The notes: generated by a model not told the origin, from the sequence alone. Shown: positions 48,191 through 57,942, counted from the stretch's first letter. The stretch is 64,000 nt of DNA from Vibrio sp. SNU_ST1 (GCF_030563405.1 NZ_CP130748.1:2976001-3040000); one strand, 5' to 3'. Numbers and translations are program-made.

Positions 48191-48487
48191 ATGTTCGAAC
48201 AAAATCTGACTTCAGAAGCATTGACAGTAACTACAGTTACATCACAAGACCAAATCACGCAGAAGCCACTACGTGACTCAGTTAAAGCATCATTGAAAAA
48301 TTACCTTGCTCAATTAAACGGTCAAGAAGTCAGCGAGTTATACGAATTAGTATTAGCTGAAGTTGAACAGCCACTACTAGACACTATCATGCAATACACT
48401 CGCGGTAACCAAACTCGCGCAGCAACCATGATGGGTATTAACCGCGGTACTCTTCGCAAGAAACTTAAAAAATACGGCATGAACTAA
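48191..48487 (+). CDS. fis: Fis, nucleoid DNA-bending protein
   Basis: A 98-residue homodimeric nucleoid protein that bends DNA and stimulates rRNA and other growth-linked promoters. The C-terminal helix-turn-helix ([20 protein letters not shown]) and the central helices ([12 protein letters not shown]) match E. coli Fis almost exactly; the N-terminal beta-hairpin arm is also present. Length is the standard 98. Downstream of dusB and under the same promoter, with its own terminator. Confidence 0.98.
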   Translation: MFEQNLTSEALTVTTVTSQDQITQKPLRDSVKASLKNYLAQLNGQEVSELYELVLAEVEQPLLDTIMQYTRGNQTRAATMMGINRGTLRKKLKKYGMN

Positions 48488-48514
48488 TCGTTCTTTCGTA
48501 ATTGATTGAATTAG

Positions 48515-48550
48515 AAGCCGAGCTCTTTATTGAACTCGGCTTTTTTTTTA
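48515..48550 (+). terminator. fis terminator
   Basis: AAGCCGAG/CTCGGCTT (48515-48522/48535-48542) followed by a long T run. Confidence 0.92.
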
Positions 48551-48659
48551 TTTATATAGCCACAAGCGAACAATAATCAATCAATTAATTGGATGTAACG
48601 ATTGATAACGTAATCACTACCGATATAATGACCCATTAATCTAATCGTCTGGAAGCTAC

Positions 48660-49619
48660 ATGCTTGATATGAAAAGGGAAGAATGGCTTAGCACACTGAT
48701 CCGTGAATTGCCTGATCGTCATCTTCTGTTAGATACAACCGGACGCATTGTTGAAAACTTTGATAATCCAATTCACCACACCGTTGCAGAATTATTGCCT
48801 CCAGCAGTTGAAAAACAGCTGTTAGAAGCGGTAAAGAAAGCTCATTCAAATCGCGAAACTCAATACATTCACTACTCCCTTGCGCCCTGTCAGCAACTTC
48901 AGCTTTCTATTGAACAACTTTTCGCTCAAGGTGAAGGTAATGTAGATTCAGACTATCGATATTTTGAATCCACATTAAAGCCATTGTACATCTCACCTGA
49001 AAAGCAATATATACTGTGGCAAGAGCGAGATATAACTAAAACACATCAACGTGAATCTGAGCTGAAAAGACTCGCTGAAATCGATGAGTTAACCGGTATT
49101 TTAAACAGACGCGCTTTTTTACTTGGGTTGGAAAAAGAGTTCAGTCAATCGCCTAAGCAAAGCTTAACGTGCTTAATGATAGACATAGACCATTTCAAAG
49201 AGATCAATGACCAAGTCGGCCACCTTTCTGGTGATGAGGTAATCGTTCAAGTAGCGAGTTTGTGCCAACAGTCCATAGGCAGCAATGGTTATATAGGTCG
49301 CTTAGGTGGCGAAGAATTTGGTGTCATTCTCACGCACACCAGTGCTATTGAAGCTTACTACGTTGCAGAGACGATTCGTAAAGTGATTGAATCAACACCA
49401 TGCACCGTAGACGGCCACATCATTTACCCAACAGTCAGCATCGGCGTTGCTGAATACACACCACACCTTAAAACCATAAAAGAACTATTGGCTCAAGCTG
49501 ATAGAGCCATGTACTCTTCAAAGCAGACTGGCCGCAACCAAGTCACGCTTTACCATAATAACCTACCCACTTTAAAAATTGACGCTCAACTAAGAGCCAA
49601 AATACTGCAAGCTTCCTAG
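48660..49619 (+). CDS. GGDEF diguanylate cyclase
   Basis: A 319-residue protein with an N-terminal region of about 130 residues, possibly PAS-like (RHLLLDTTGRIVENF; ILWQERDITK), linked to a GGDEF domain: DELTGILNRRAF, metal site MIDIDHFKEIND and the active site RLGGEEFG (216-220), ending in ADRAMYSSKQTGRNQV. All catalytic residues are present, so it should make cyclic di-GMP. There is no RxxD inhibitory site before GGEEF. No membrane segment, so it is cytosolic. The signal sensed is unknown. GGAAG precedes the ATG. Confidence 0.9.
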   Translation: MLDMKREEWLSTLIRELPDRHLLLDTTGRIVENFDNPIHHTVAELLPPAVEKQLLEAVKKAHSNRETQYIHYSLAPCQQLQLSIEQLFAQGEGNVDSDYRYFESTLKPLYISPEKQYILWQERDITKTHQRESELKRLAEIDELTGILNRRAFLLGLEKEFSQSPKQSLTCLMIDIDHFKEINDQVGHLSGDEVIVQVASLCQQSIGSNGYIGRLGGEEFGVILTHTSAIEAYYVAETIRKVIESTPCTVDGHIIYPTVSIGVAEYTPHLKTIKELLAQADRAMYSSKQTGRNQVTLYHNNLPTLKIDAQLRAKILQAS

Positions 49620-49666
49620 GGTTATCAACCGTAGTAAACCTCTCTCCCTAACGGGGAGCTCTTCAT

Positions 49667-50107
49667 CTATTTACCATCAGCAGCACAGCATGAGTTTTGT
49701 TTATCTTCGCTCGCCAAAGCACCTAAGATAGAACAATGGCTCGCATCGTCATCTACATGACCGCAGCAAGCATCATTAATCTTCTTTAATGCCGTGCGTA
49801 TTCTGCCAAGTTCACTGATTTTTTCATCAATAAGTGTTAGCTTTGCCGTTGTGATGGCCTTCACTTCCGAGCAACTGTGCTGCGTTGCTTCCAAGCGAAT
49901 CTCGAGCAATTCCTTAATTTCATCTAAACTCAGCCCTAACGCTTTAGATTTAAGAATAAAAGTCACCTGTTTCTGATTGTTTTCATCATATAAGCGATAG
50001 CCGGAGTCACTGCGACTGGCAGGAGCAATCAGGTTACTTTTCTCATAAAATCGCAAGGTATCAGCTGTCACACCACATCGTTTTGCTAATTCACCGATCT
50101 GAAACAT
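49667..50107 (-). CDS. zntR: ZntR-like MerR-family metal regulator
   Basis: A 146-residue MerR-type regulator. N-terminal winged helix FQIGELAKRCGVTADTLRFYEKSNLI and GYRLYDENNQKQVTFILKSKALGLSLDEI; a dimerising coiled coil; and C-terminal metal ligands, Cys in QHSCSEV plus CCGHVDDDASHC, the pattern of ZntR (Zn2+) rather than CueR. A second CC near the end (NSCCAADGK) is extra. The frame opens at 50137, but ATG 50107 gives the family start MFQIGELAKR. In E. coli ZntR activates zntA; no transporter is adjacent here. Confidence 0.88.
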   Translation of the reverse strand: MFQIGELAKRCGVTADTLRFYEKSNLIAPASRSDSGYRLYDENNQKQVTFILKSKALGLSLDEIKELLEIRLEATQHSCSEVKAITTAKLTLIDEKISELGRIRTALKKINDACCGHVDDDASHCSILGALASEDKQNSCCAADGK

Positions 50108-50194
50108 ATTTTTCCTACTCTTTCGTCCATTCCACAATTAACCTTTTTGTTACTTTTCAAGCTGAAATGGCACTTTTCATAATTAATTTTGAGA

Positions 50195-50210
50195 TGCCAA
50201 ACGATTGCGC
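50195..50210. promoter_or_regulatory. Possible PurR box before purH
   Basis: TGCCAAACGATTGCGC matches 11 of 16 positions of the PurR consensus, keeping the CAAACG core. It lies 220 bp upstream of purH, near a plausible promoter (TAGAAT at 50234). Only moderate support. Confidence 0.4.
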
Positions 50211-50429
50211 GAGCTTTTTTGTAATAAATTAGTTAGAATCGGCGCCATCAAATTTGGAGTTGGTTATCTTATAGCTTGATTATAAGAACACCCAAAAGGT
50301 CTTTACCAAAACTGGCCAATATTTTATCTCTTACTGGTATCTAAGATACTCCACACTGAGAAGATAGAAACAAGTTCTTTTTTGGCAAATATCTTTATTT
50401 TAACCCCATGAATTTGAGGAAATGGAAGC

Positions 50430-52040
50430 ATGAATAACGCTCGTCCAATTCGCCGCGCTCTCATCAGCGTATCAGACAAAACTGGTATCGTTGAATTTGC
50501 ACAAGCTCTTGCTAACCGAGGTGTAGATATCTTATCTACTGGTGGCACTGCTCGCCTGCTTGCTGAAAAAGGCATCTCTGTAACAGAAGTATCTGACTAC
50601 ACTGGCTTCCCAGAAATGATGGATGGCCGTGTGAAGACTCTGCATCCAAAAGTTCATGGTGGTGTTCTAGGCCGTCGCGGCCAAGATGATGACGTGATGG
50701 AAACTCACGGTATCAACCCTATCGATATGGTTGTTGTAAACCTATACCCATTCGCAGAAACCGTTGCTAAAGAAGGTTGTACCCTTGCTGACGCTGTTGA
50801 GAACATCGACATCGGCGGTCCAACAATGGTTCGCTCTGCAGCGAAAAACCACAAAGACGTCACTATCGTTGTTAACGCACACGACTACGAGCGTGTTGTG
50901 GCTGAAATGGACGCGAACGAGCAATCTCTAACACTAGAGACTCGCTTCGACCTCGCTATCGCAGCATTCGAACACACGGCTTCTTACGACGGCATGATTG
51001 CTAACTACTTCGGCACTATGGTTCCTAGCTACGGCGCCTCTTTACTTGATGAAGAAGGTAAAAAGGCTGACGAAGAAAGCAAATTCCCTCGCACGTTCAA
51101 CCAACAGTTCGAGAAGAAGCAAGATATGCGCTACGGTGAGAACAGCCACCAAGCAGCAGCATTCTACGTTGAAGCGAACCCAGAAGAAGCATCAGTATCG
51201 ACTGCTCGCCAAATTCAAGGTAAAGCACTTTCTTACAACAACATCGCTGACACTGACGCAGCTCTTGAATGTGTGAAAGAGTTCAACGAGCCAGCATGTG
51301 TGATTGTTAAGCACGCTAACCCATGTGGTGTTGCACTAGGTGAAGACATCCTAGAAGCTTACGACCGTGCATTCAAAACAGACCCAACGTCTGCATTTGG
51401 CGGCATCATCGCTTTCAACCGTGAACTAGACGCTGCAACAGCAACGGCTATCACAGAGCGCCAATTCGTTGAAGTTATCATTGCACCATCCGTTTCTTCT
51501 GAAGCAGTAGCAATCGTTGCTGCTAAGAAAAACCTTCGCCTACTTGAGTGTGGTGAGTGGACAACTAAGACGACTGGCTTTGATGTGAAACGCGTAAACG
51601 GTGGCCTGCTAGTTCAAGACCGCGACCAAGGCATGGTTTCTGAAGACGACCTAAAAGTAGTGTCTAAGCGTCAACCAACAGCTGAAGAACTAAAAGATGC
51701 CCTATTCTGCTGGAAAGTAGCGAAATACGTTAAATCTAACGCTATCGTTTACTCGAAAGGCGACATGACGATTGGTGTAGGCGCAGGCCAAATGAGCCGC
51801 GTTTACTCTGCGAAAATCGCAGGCATCAAAGCGGCAGACGAAGGTCTACAGGTTGAAGGTTGTGTGATGGCATCAGATGCATTCTTCCCTTTCCGTGACG
51901 GTATCGACGCGGCTGCAGAAGCGGGCATCAAGTGTGTTATCCAACCGGGCGGCTCTATGCGTGATGAAGAAGTTATCGCAGCAGCAGACGAACACGGCAT
52001 GGCGATGATTTTCACAGGCATGCGTCACTTCCGCCACTAA
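50430..52040 (+). CDS. purH: Bifunctional AICAR formyltransferase / IMP cyclohydrolase
   Basis: A 536-residue enzyme for the last two steps of IMP synthesis. N-terminal cyclohydrolase domain ([46 protein letters not shown]) and C-terminal formyltransferase domain ([26 protein letters not shown] with catalytic Lys and His, [24 protein letters not shown]). Length typical. GGAAGC precedes ATG. It is followed by an ERIC-like repeat and then purD, so purHD are separated by 326 bp but may still be read together. Confidence 0.97.
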   Translation: MNNARPIRRALISVSDKTGIVEFAQALANRGVDILSTGGTARLLAEKGISVTEVSDYTGFPEMMDGRVKTLHPKVHGGVLGRRGQDDDVMETHGINPIDMVVVNLYPFAETVAKEGCTLADAVENIDIGGPTMVRSAAKNHKDVTIVVNAHDYERVVAEMDANEQSLTLETRFDLAIAAFEHTASYDGMIANYFGTMVPSYGASLLDEEGKKADEESKFPRTFNQQFEKKQDMRYGENSHQAAAFYVEANPEEASVSTARQIQGKALSYNNIADTDAALECVKEFNEPACVIVKHANPCGVALGEDILEAYDRAFKTDPTSAFGGIIAFNRELDAATATAITERQFVEVIIAPSVSSEAVAIVAAKKNLRLLECGEWTTKTTGFDVKRVNGGLLVQDRDQGMVSEDDLKVVSKRQPTAEELKDALFCWKVAKYVKSNAIVYSKGDMTIGVGAGQMSRVYSAKIAGIKAADEGLQVEGCVMASDAFFPFRDGIDAAAEAGIKCVIQPGGSMRDEEVIAAADEHGMAMIFTGMRHFRH

Positions 52041-52056
52041 TTCTCTTGTCATCATT

Positions 52057-52152
52057 GGGGCGGTAACTGCGTTGACTACGCTCGCTTACCCTAATCACAT
52101 AGCGAGCTATGCTCATAGGGATAAGCTCGCTTGTCGCCTTGTTAGCGCTCCC
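52057..52152 (-). repeat. ERIC-like intergenic palindromic repeat
   Basis: A long imperfect inverted repeat. Outer arms GGGGCGGTAAC (52057) and GTTAGCGCTCCC (52141), inner arms GCTTACCCTA and TAGGGATAAGC, and core CATAG-CGAG-CTATG. It aligns by eye with the ERIC (IRU) consensus as I remember it, in antisense orientation: CGCTTACCC for CGCTCACCCC, and AGGGATAAGC for GGGGATTCAC. ERIC elements are transcribed, non-coding and scattered in enterobacteria and vibrios. Confidence 0.8.
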
Positions 52153-52366
52153 ACTGGTTTAAAGAGATCTCAAATAGTTGAATGACGTAAGCAGCAACTA
52201 CTTTGAGCAAAACTTATAATTTTGTTTTTTAAATATTCCGATATTTGAAATACGTAGAGCAAGTCAGTGACTTTAGTTCAAGGAAAACACGCGGAGCTTA
52301 TGACTATAAGTGAGCATGTTTGACACAGAAATAAAGGCTCTGAAGCAGCTATAAGGATTTTAAAAC
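52153..52366. other. purH-purD spacer after the repeat
   Basis: No ORF. It contains a small hairpin CTTAT-GACT-ATAAG (52297-52310). The stretch around 52260-52350 looked familiar as a dispersed Vibrio intergenic sequence, but that is only recollection. Confidence 0.4.
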
Positions 52367-53656
52367 ATGAATGTACTAATTATTGGTGCTGGCGGCAGAG
52401 AACACGCTTTGGGTTGGAAGGCAGCACAAAACCCAAACGTTGAAACGGTATTCATCGCTCCAGGTAACGCAGGGACTGCACTTGAGCCGAAACTTGAGAA
52501 CGTAAACATCGGTGTTGAAGACATCGCAGGTTTAGTGGCGTTTGCTCAAGATAAAAAAATCGAACTGACTATCGTTGGTCCTGAAGCGCCATTGGTTATT
52601 GGTGTAGTTGATGCATTCCGCGAAGTTGGCCTACCAATCTTTGGCCCAACTCAAGCGGCAGCACAGCTTGAAGGCTCTAAAGCATTCACCAAAGACTTCC
52701 TAGCTCGTCATGAGATCCCAACAGGTTACTACTCAAACTTCACTGAGATTGAGCCAGCTATCGCTTACGTTCGCGAGCAAGGTGCTCCAATCGTAGTAAA
52801 AGCTGACGGCCTTGCTGCAGGTAAAGGCGTTATCGTTGCGATGACCCTTGAAGAAGCAGAAGACGCAATCAAAGACATGCTAGCAGGCAACGCATTTGGC
52901 GAAGCAGGCAGCCGCGTAGTGATCGAAGAGTTCCTTGAAGGTGAAGAAGCAAGCTTCATTGTAATGGTTGACGGTTCTAGCGTACTTCCTATGGCCACCA
53001 GCCAAGACCACAAACGTGTTGGCGACAAAGATACAGGCCCTAACACGGGCGGCATGGGTGCTTACTCTCCAGCGCCAGTTGTGACTCCAGAAATCCATAA
53101 CCGTATCCTTGAGGAAGTTATCTACCCAACGGTACGTGGTATGGATGCAGAAGGCGCGCCTTACACCGGTTTCCTATACGCTGGCCTAATGATCGATGCT
53201 GACGGCACACCAAAGGTTATCGAATACAACTGCCGCTTTGGCGACCCTGAAACGCAACCTATCATGATGCGTATGGAGTCAGACCTTGTTGAACTTTGCC
53301 TAATGGCTATCGATGAGAAGCTAGACGAAGCAGAATCAAAATGGGATCCACGCGCTTCTATCGGTGTTGTTCTTGCTGCTGGCGGTTACCCTGCTGACTA
53401 CGCAAAAGGTGACGTTATTTCACTGCCAACTAGCGAAGTTGAAGGCCAAAAGGTTTTCCACGCGGGTACGACAAATAACGAAGCTGGCGACGTTGTGACA
53501 AACGGTGGCCGTGTACTTTGTGCAACGGCATTGGGTAATACGGTTTCTGAAGCTCAGGAGCGCGCTTACGCGTTGACGAAGCAAGTTAGCTGGAATGGTA
53601 TGTTCCACCGCAATGACATCGGTTACCGTGCGATTACGCGCGAGCAAGAACAGTAA
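52367..53656 (+). CDS. purD: Phosphoribosylamine-glycine ligase
   Basis: A 429-residue ATP-grasp enzyme making glycinamide ribonucleotide in purine synthesis. Motifs: VLIIGAGGREHALGWK at the N terminus, VGPEAPLVIGVVD, VVKADGLAAGKGVIVA (ATP loop), EFLEGEEASFIVMVDG, GPNTGGMGAYSPAP and YNCRFGDPETQPIM. Complete and of standard length. AAGGA lies 12-14 nt before ATG. Terminated by a strong hairpin. Confidence 0.97.
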   Translation: MNVLIIGAGGREHALGWKAAQNPNVETVFIAPGNAGTALEPKLENVNIGVEDIAGLVAFAQDKKIELTIVGPEAPLVIGVVDAFREVGLPIFGPTQAAAQLEGSKAFTKDFLARHEIPTGYYSNFTEIEPAIAYVREQGAPIVVKADGLAAGKGVIVAMTLEEAEDAIKDMLAGNAFGEAGSRVVIEEFLEGEEASFIVMVDGSSVLPMATSQDHKRVGDKDTGPNTGGMGAYSPAPVVTPEIHNRILEEVIYPTVRGMDAEGAPYTGFLYAGLMIDADGTPKVIEYNCRFGDPETQPIMMRMESDLVELCLMAIDEKLDEAESKWDPRASIGVVLAAGGYPADYAKGDVISLPTSEVEGQKVFHAGTTNNEAGDVVTNGGRVLCATALGNTVSEAQERAYALTKQVSWNGMFHRNDIGYRAITREQEQ

Positions 53657-53717
53657 TCAATCTTGTTACTCGCTTACTTTTCAATAACAGTAACAAATGA
53701 CAGTAAGCGAATAACAG

Positions 53718-53746
53718 AAAAGGCGCCTCGATAGGCGCCTTTTTTA
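53718..53746 (+). terminator. purD terminator
   Basis: AAAAGGCGCCT/AGGCGCCTTTT with CGAT loop and T tail. Confidence 0.93.
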
Positions 53747-53835
53747 TCACTCAATCTCTAGGAATCTGTACCTGTACAGACAAATCAGTGCTTGGCCTAC
53801 AGCAAGCCAAATACCCTCAATCCTTTAGTTGATCG

Positions 53836-54534
53836 CTATTCTTTCAACAATGACGGCCTAACGACACAATCATGGCTGTCTTCAGCCAGCATCAGTAACT
53901 CTTCTACGCTCATCTTACCTAGTGAATCACTGCCAAGAAACGCCGCATAGCTTTCCACAGACGCCAATCGGTCGATCACGAAGCTTGGCAAGGTCTGATT
54001 AAATTCAAAGCGATCAAACTCACCACCAGCACACGTTTCAAAAGAACGACCATTCCAGTAACCCTGAACCAGTCTTAGCCCTTCGTCATGCAGCTTCATC
54101 GTAGTATCTAAAACCGACTTGGCTTCTTTCTGGTAGCTTTCGAGTTGCTTAACTTGGATAGGTAAAATTTTGCGATCAATACGATACTGCTGATATACCG
54201 CTTCGCCTGACTTATTAAAACGCACATGGATACTATACGGAACCAGCTCATTAGAAGAATTACGTTGCTCACCTTCACGAATGAATTCACGAAGTATACC
54301 TTCCGACCAAGCATAGTCCGTTTGGTACCAGCCGTAATCGCCTACAGTGACGTAGTCAGCTGAAGTATGAGGTTGTGTTAGCTTGTTTGTAACCCAGTAG
54401 AAACTTGTCGCGTCGCCCATGACTTGGCCGCCGGTGTGAGTTTCAAATTGCTCTAGGTTTTTGCGAGGGCTGGTTGATGAACAGCCAATGAGAAATGTAG
54501 ATAATAGTGAAACGAGAAGAAGTGCTTTTTTCAT
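53836..54534 (-). CDS. DUF1481 lipoprotein (YjaH-like)
   Basis: A 232-residue secreted protein with a lipoprotein signal: KKALLLVSLLSTFLIGCSS, lipobox LIGC at Cys18, followed by Ser, so outer-membrane sorting is likely. The body matches DUF1481, represented by E. coli YjaH, which also lies directly downstream of hupA. Conserved-looking parts include SFYWVTNKL, VGDYGWYQTDYAW and GYWNGRSFETCAGGEFDR. Function unknown. The ATG at 54534 touches the U-run of the hupA terminator, leaving CAGG as a minimal ribosome binding site. Confidence 0.85.
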   Translation of the reverse strand: MKKALLLVSLLSTFLIGCSSTSPRKNLEQFETHTGGQVMGDATSFYWVTNKLTQPHTSADYVTVGDYGWYQTDYAWSEGILREFIREGEQRNSSNELVPYSIHVRFNKSGEAVYQQYRIDRKILPIQVKQLESYQKEAKSVLDTTMKLHDEGLRLVQGYWNGRSFETCAGGEFDRFEFNQTLPSFVIDRLASVESYAAFLGSDSLGKMSVEELLMLAEDSHDCVVRPSLLKE

Positions 54535-54575
54535 AAAAACCTGTACCGAGGTGGAATACGACTACCTCGGTACAG
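54535..54575 (-). terminator. hupA terminator overlapping the DUF1481 translation start
   Basis: Perfect 12-bp stem (54541-54552/54564-54575) with an 11-base loop. On the minus strand it is followed by G and five Ts that run into the ATG of the next gene. Confidence 0.8.
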
Positions 54576-54581
54576 TTTAGA

Positions 54582-54854
54582 TTATTTCACTGAATCTTTC
54601 AGCGCTTTACCTGCAACAAATGCTGGAACATTTGCAGCAGCGATTTGGATCTCGTCACCAGTTTTTGGGTTACGACCAGTGCGAGCTGCACGGTGGTTTA
54701 CTTTAAAAGTACCAAAACCAATTAGCTGAACTTGATCGCCATCTTTAAGAGCATCTGTAACACCGCCAAGAGTCGCTTCTAGAGCAGCTTTAGCTTGTGC
54801 TTTAGAAAGGTCCGCTTTTTCAGCAATAAAGTCGATTAATTGAGTCTTGTTCAT
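54582..54854 (-). CDS. hupA: DNA-binding protein HU-alpha
   Basis: A 90-residue HU nucleoid protein: [20 protein letters not shown] start, core [17 protein letters not shown]-binding arm segment [14 protein letters not shown] and [16 protein letters not shown] tail, very close to E. coli HupA. The frame opens at 54914, but ATG 54854, preceded by AAGAAGGGAAACC, gives the standard protein. Neighbours purD and the DUF1481 gene are the same as in E. coli. Confidence 0.97.
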   Translation of the reverse strand: MNKTQLIDFIAEKADLSKAQAKAALEATLGGVTDALKDGDQVQLIGFGTFKVNHRAARTGRNPKTGDEIQIAAANVPAFVAGKALKDSVK

Positions 54855-55124
54855 TTTAGGTTTCCCTTCTTTGTATTTTTGAATTCGATTCACTCTAAAA
54901 CATAAATGCCCCATCTGGCAAAGGTTTGTCGTCGATCTTTAGCTCTAATGCCGTAGTTTTAGCCATAATATGAGTAATAACTCACAATTTGTTACTGAAT
55001 TTACTGAGCAAGCCCTTGTTTAAAAGGGGCTGAGAGCAAAATTAATGATGACCTAGCCACTACTTATTCTCTATAATCCACGCTGAATCGCTGCTAAAGC
55101 GTACAATTTAATTTAAGGGCAAAC

Positions 55125-56276
55125 ATGCTGCTGCTAACTATTTACGTATCCATTGCTATTGGAGTTTCTTTCATTTGTTCTGTTTTGGAAGCTGTACTTT
55201 TGAGTATTAGTCCGAGCTACATTGCTCAACTAAAACAAAATGGGCACCCTGCAGCAGAGTCATTAGACAAACTGAAAACCGATATTGACCGCCCGCTTGC
55301 GTCAATTTTAACGCTCAACACCATCGCGCACACCATCGGTGCTGCGACAGCGGGTGCACAAGCAGCAGTCGTTTTTGGTAGCCAATGGTTAGGCGTATTC
55401 TCTGCCGTATTAACTCTGGGTATTTTAGTTCTGTCTGAAATTGTTCCAAAAACCATTGGCGCGACCTACTGGCGTCAACTTGCTCCAGCATCATCAAATG
55501 TGCTTCGCTGGATGGTCTTTTTCCTAACACCATTTGTGTGGTTCTCAGAGCAAATTACCAAACGTTTAGCTCGCGGCCACCAGGCACCAAAAATGCGTGA
55601 TGAGCTATCTGCAATGGCTATTTTGGCAAAAGAGAGTGGCGAGTTTGCTGAAGGTGAATCAAAAATTCTGAGCAATCTGTTAGGAATTCAAGATGTGCCC
55701 GTGACTCAAGTCATGACACCACGCCCTGTTGTATTCCGCGTCGATGCAGAAATGAGTGTCAATACGTTCCTAGAACAACACAAAGACACGCCATTCTCAC
55801 GCCCACTGGTTTACAGCGAGCAAACTGACAATATCATCGGTTTTGTCCACCGCTTAGAGCTGTTTAGATTGCAGCAAGCGGGTTGTGGTGAGAAGGCTCT
55901 GGGTGAAGTGATGCGCCCTATCCACGTCTTGCTAAACAACATGGGTTTAGCTAAGGCCTTTGACCAAATGATGGCAAACCGCCTGCAACTCTCTTTGGTT
56001 GTGGACGAGTACGGCACAATTCAGGGCATCATCACCCTTGAAGACATCTTTGAGCACTTAGTTGGTGAAGAGATTGTCGACGAAGCAGATAAAACCACAG
56101 ACATGCAAGAACTGGCGTTCCAACGTTGGGAAACGTGGAAAGAGACACACGGTGTTATCGAAAACCGCGATGAAGAGGACGAGCTAGAGGAAAAAACTCT
56201 AGCAGACAACGACACCTCAGACTCAAAATCAGCGGATGAAAGCAAGATTCAAAAAGAAGACAAGAAAGACGCTTAA
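55125..56276 (+). CDS. CNNM-domain membrane protein with CBS pair
   Basis: A 383-residue protein: N-terminal CNNM (DUF21) transmembrane domain with about four helices (to residue 150; conserved LEAVLLSISPSYI, LTLNTIAHTIGAA, GILVLSEIVPKTIGATYW), then a CBS pair (MTPRPVVFRVDAEMS; NRLQLSLVVDEYGTIQGIITLEDIFEHLVGEEIVDE in outline), and a highly acidic C-terminal tail (near 345-383) rich in Glu, Asp and Lys. It lacks the CorC_HlyC domain found in hemolysin C types. CNNM proteins move Mg2+ or Na+. Divergent from hupA; AAGGG before ATG. Confidence 0.87.
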   Translation: MLLLTIYVSIAIGVSFICSVLEAVLLSISPSYIAQLKQNGHPAAESLDKLKTDIDRPLASILTLNTIAHTIGAATAGAQAAVVFGSQWLGVFSAVLTLGILVLSEIVPKTIGATYWRQLAPASSNVLRWMVFFLTPFVWFSEQITKRLARGHQAPKMRDELSAMAILAKESGEFAEGESKILSNLLGIQDVPVTQVMTPRPVVFRVDAEMSVNTFLEQHKDTPFSRPLVYSEQTDNIIGFVHRLELFRLQQAGCGEKALGEVMRPIHVLLNNMGLAKAFDQMMANRLQLSLVVDEYGTIQGIITLEDIFEHLVGEEIVDEADKTTDMQELAFQRWETWKETHGVIENRDEEDELEEKTLADNDTSDSKSADESKIQKEDKKDA

Positions 56277-56300
56277 CCTCAGTTTGATAGCGTCAGATAC

Positions 56301-56331
56301 AACAAAGGCTCCCTAAGGAGCCTTTGTTTTT
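56301..56331. terminator. Terminator between the CNNM gene and yjaG
   Basis: AACAAAGGCTCC/GGAGCCTTTGTT with CTAA loop and T-rich tail; the flanking genes converge. Confidence 0.88.
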
Positions 56332-56356
56332 ATTCGGACTTTGATGCGATAGCGAA

Positions 56357-56944
56357 TTATAACGCCACACCAATATTACTTACAGGGTCTTCACGCAGTT
56401 CGTGGCGTAGGTCTTTGATCAGCTCTAAGTCACGCTCAGTCGTTTCACGTAGAGGTCGGAAAATGGCCCACTGAACGTCCCACTCTTCACATACTGCTTC
56501 GTTTTCTTTCTGGTTTTCGTTCGTCACTTCTTCAGCGCCTTGAGCAAACTCAAGCTCAGCAACCGTCTTCACCGATTGTTGACTCACTTTAATTACCGCT
56601 TCCAACATATGCTCACGATCAAGTAGGCCATGGATTAATGTTGCTAAGCCTTGGCATGCGTCCATTGCAGGGTAAACACCATAGAAATCAAAATCATCTG
56701 CGCTAGGGAATAGCTCTTCTACTTTCTCAAGTTGACGCTCAAAGTTAACCTTTGCCGTTTTAACGGTTAGGATTTCCCAAATGCTATCCAAAACATCACG
56801 ATAGATTCGAGCTTCCGCAAATTCTGTATTCTCACAAAACATGGCATAGTTAGGATACATACGCTCACATAGACACGCCATAAAAGTAATTTGTTGCCAA
56901 GGTTCTAACTTTTCAAGACGAACCTGAAGTGGATTCTGAAGCAT
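56357..56944 (-). CDS. YjaG family protein (DUF416)
   Basis: A 195-residue soluble, helical protein of the DUF416 family, to which E. coli YjaG belongs. Recognisable: LEKLEPWQQITFMACLCERMYPNY and PSADDFDFYGVYPAMDACQGLATLIHGLL in outline. Function unknown. GTG 56950 is in frame, but ATG 56944 (MLQNPLQVRL) fits the family start. In E. coli yjaG lies just before hupA; here it lies on the other side of the CNNM gene, so the neighbourhood is partly kept. Confidence 0.85.
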   Translation of the reverse strand: MLQNPLQVRLEKLEPWQQITFMACLCERMYPNYAMFCENTEFAEARIYRDVLDSIWEILTVKTAKVNFERQLEKVEELFPSADDFDFYGVYPAMDACQGLATLIHGLLDREHMLEAVIKVSQQSVKTVAELEFAQGAEEVTNENQKENEAVCEEWDVQWAIFRPLRETTERDLELIKDLRHELREDPVSNIGVAL

Positions 56945-57015
56945 AGTCACTCAATAATTGCAGAAAAAGACAGCGAAAGTGTACTTGATAAACCCTGGGG
57001 GGAAAAGGTAAGCCG

Positions 57016-57942
57016 ATGAACAATTTTACGAATAAGCTCTATATTCTTACCGAGCATGACGATACCTATACGCAACTGATTCTAAACCAAGGGTTACCTG
57101 ACCTCGAAATCACTCAAAACCCCGAATTAGCTGAGATCGTACTGGCTGCTCCTCCTTTAATAGCGGAGCGACTTAATGAGTTTAAAAAGCTAGACTGGGT
57201 GCAAAGTACCTATGCAGGAATCAATAAACTCACTCAGCCGGATCTGCGTCAAGATTATACGCTGACCAACGTCAAAGGGATCTTCGGCCCTGCGATTGCT
57301 GAATACGTGTTGGGTTACACGATCAGCCACTGTAGACACTTTCCTCACTACCACCAGCAACAAGTACAACGAATCTGGCAGCCACAGCTTTATACTAGCC
57401 TAACTGACAAAACCATGGTGATTTTAGGAACGGGGTCAATTGGCAGTCATTTAGCTAAAACCGCTGCTGCTTTTGGTATTCACACCATAGGTGTCAACCG
57501 GACAGGTATCCCATCAAAGCAAGAAACCTTCAAAGACACTTTCCACATTAATGAATTAGAAGCCGCCCTCAAGCAAGCGGATATTGTAGTGAACACACTG
57601 CCATCAACGGATGAGACCTACCAACTACTGAATCAAACCACCTTAAGCTACTGCTCTAACGTATTGCTGTTTAATGTGGGTCGCGGGGAAAGCATAGACA
57701 ATAAAGCGTTACTGCTTGCGATTAAGAATAAATGGGTTGAACACGCTTTCTTAGATGTCTTTGAATGCGAACCTCTCACACAAGAACACCCGTTTTGGAA
57801 ATTGCCTCAAGTAACCATCACACCACACATTGCGGCTCTAAGTGAGCCAAGACAGGTCGTGGAGATCTTCGCCAATAATTACCAACAATGGCGAGATGGT
57901 TTTACACTGAATAACACCATTGATTTTGATAAAGGCTACTGA
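57016..57942 (+). CDS. D-2-hydroxyacid dehydrogenase family protein
   Basis: A 308-residue NAD(P)-dependent dehydrogenase. Substrate-binding half at both ends; Rossmann domain with MVILGTGSIGSHLAKTAAAFG; catalytic residues in LFNVGRGESID (Arg), DVFECEPL (Glu) and ITPHIAA (His). Resembles the glyoxylate/hydroxypyruvate reductase branch (GhrA-like): short N-terminal domain, SLTDKTM before the Rossmann fold. The true substrate cannot be told. Its stop overlaps the start of the next gene by one base (TGATG), so the two are translationally coupled. Confidence 0.87.
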   Translation: MNNFTNKLYILTEHDDTYTQLILNQGLPDLEITQNPELAEIVLAAPPLIAERLNEFKKLDWVQSTYAGINKLTQPDLRQDYTLTNVKGIFGPAIAEYVLGYTISHCRHFPHYHQQQVQRIWQPQLYTSLTDKTMVILGTGSIGSHLAKTAAAFGIHTIGVNRTGIPSKQETFKDTFHINELEAALKQADIVVNTLPSTDETYQLLNQTTLSYCSNVLLFNVGRGESIDNKALLLAIKNKWVEHAFLDVFECEPLTQEHPFWKLPQVTITPHIAALSEPRQVVEIFANNYQQWRDGFTLNNTIDFDKGY

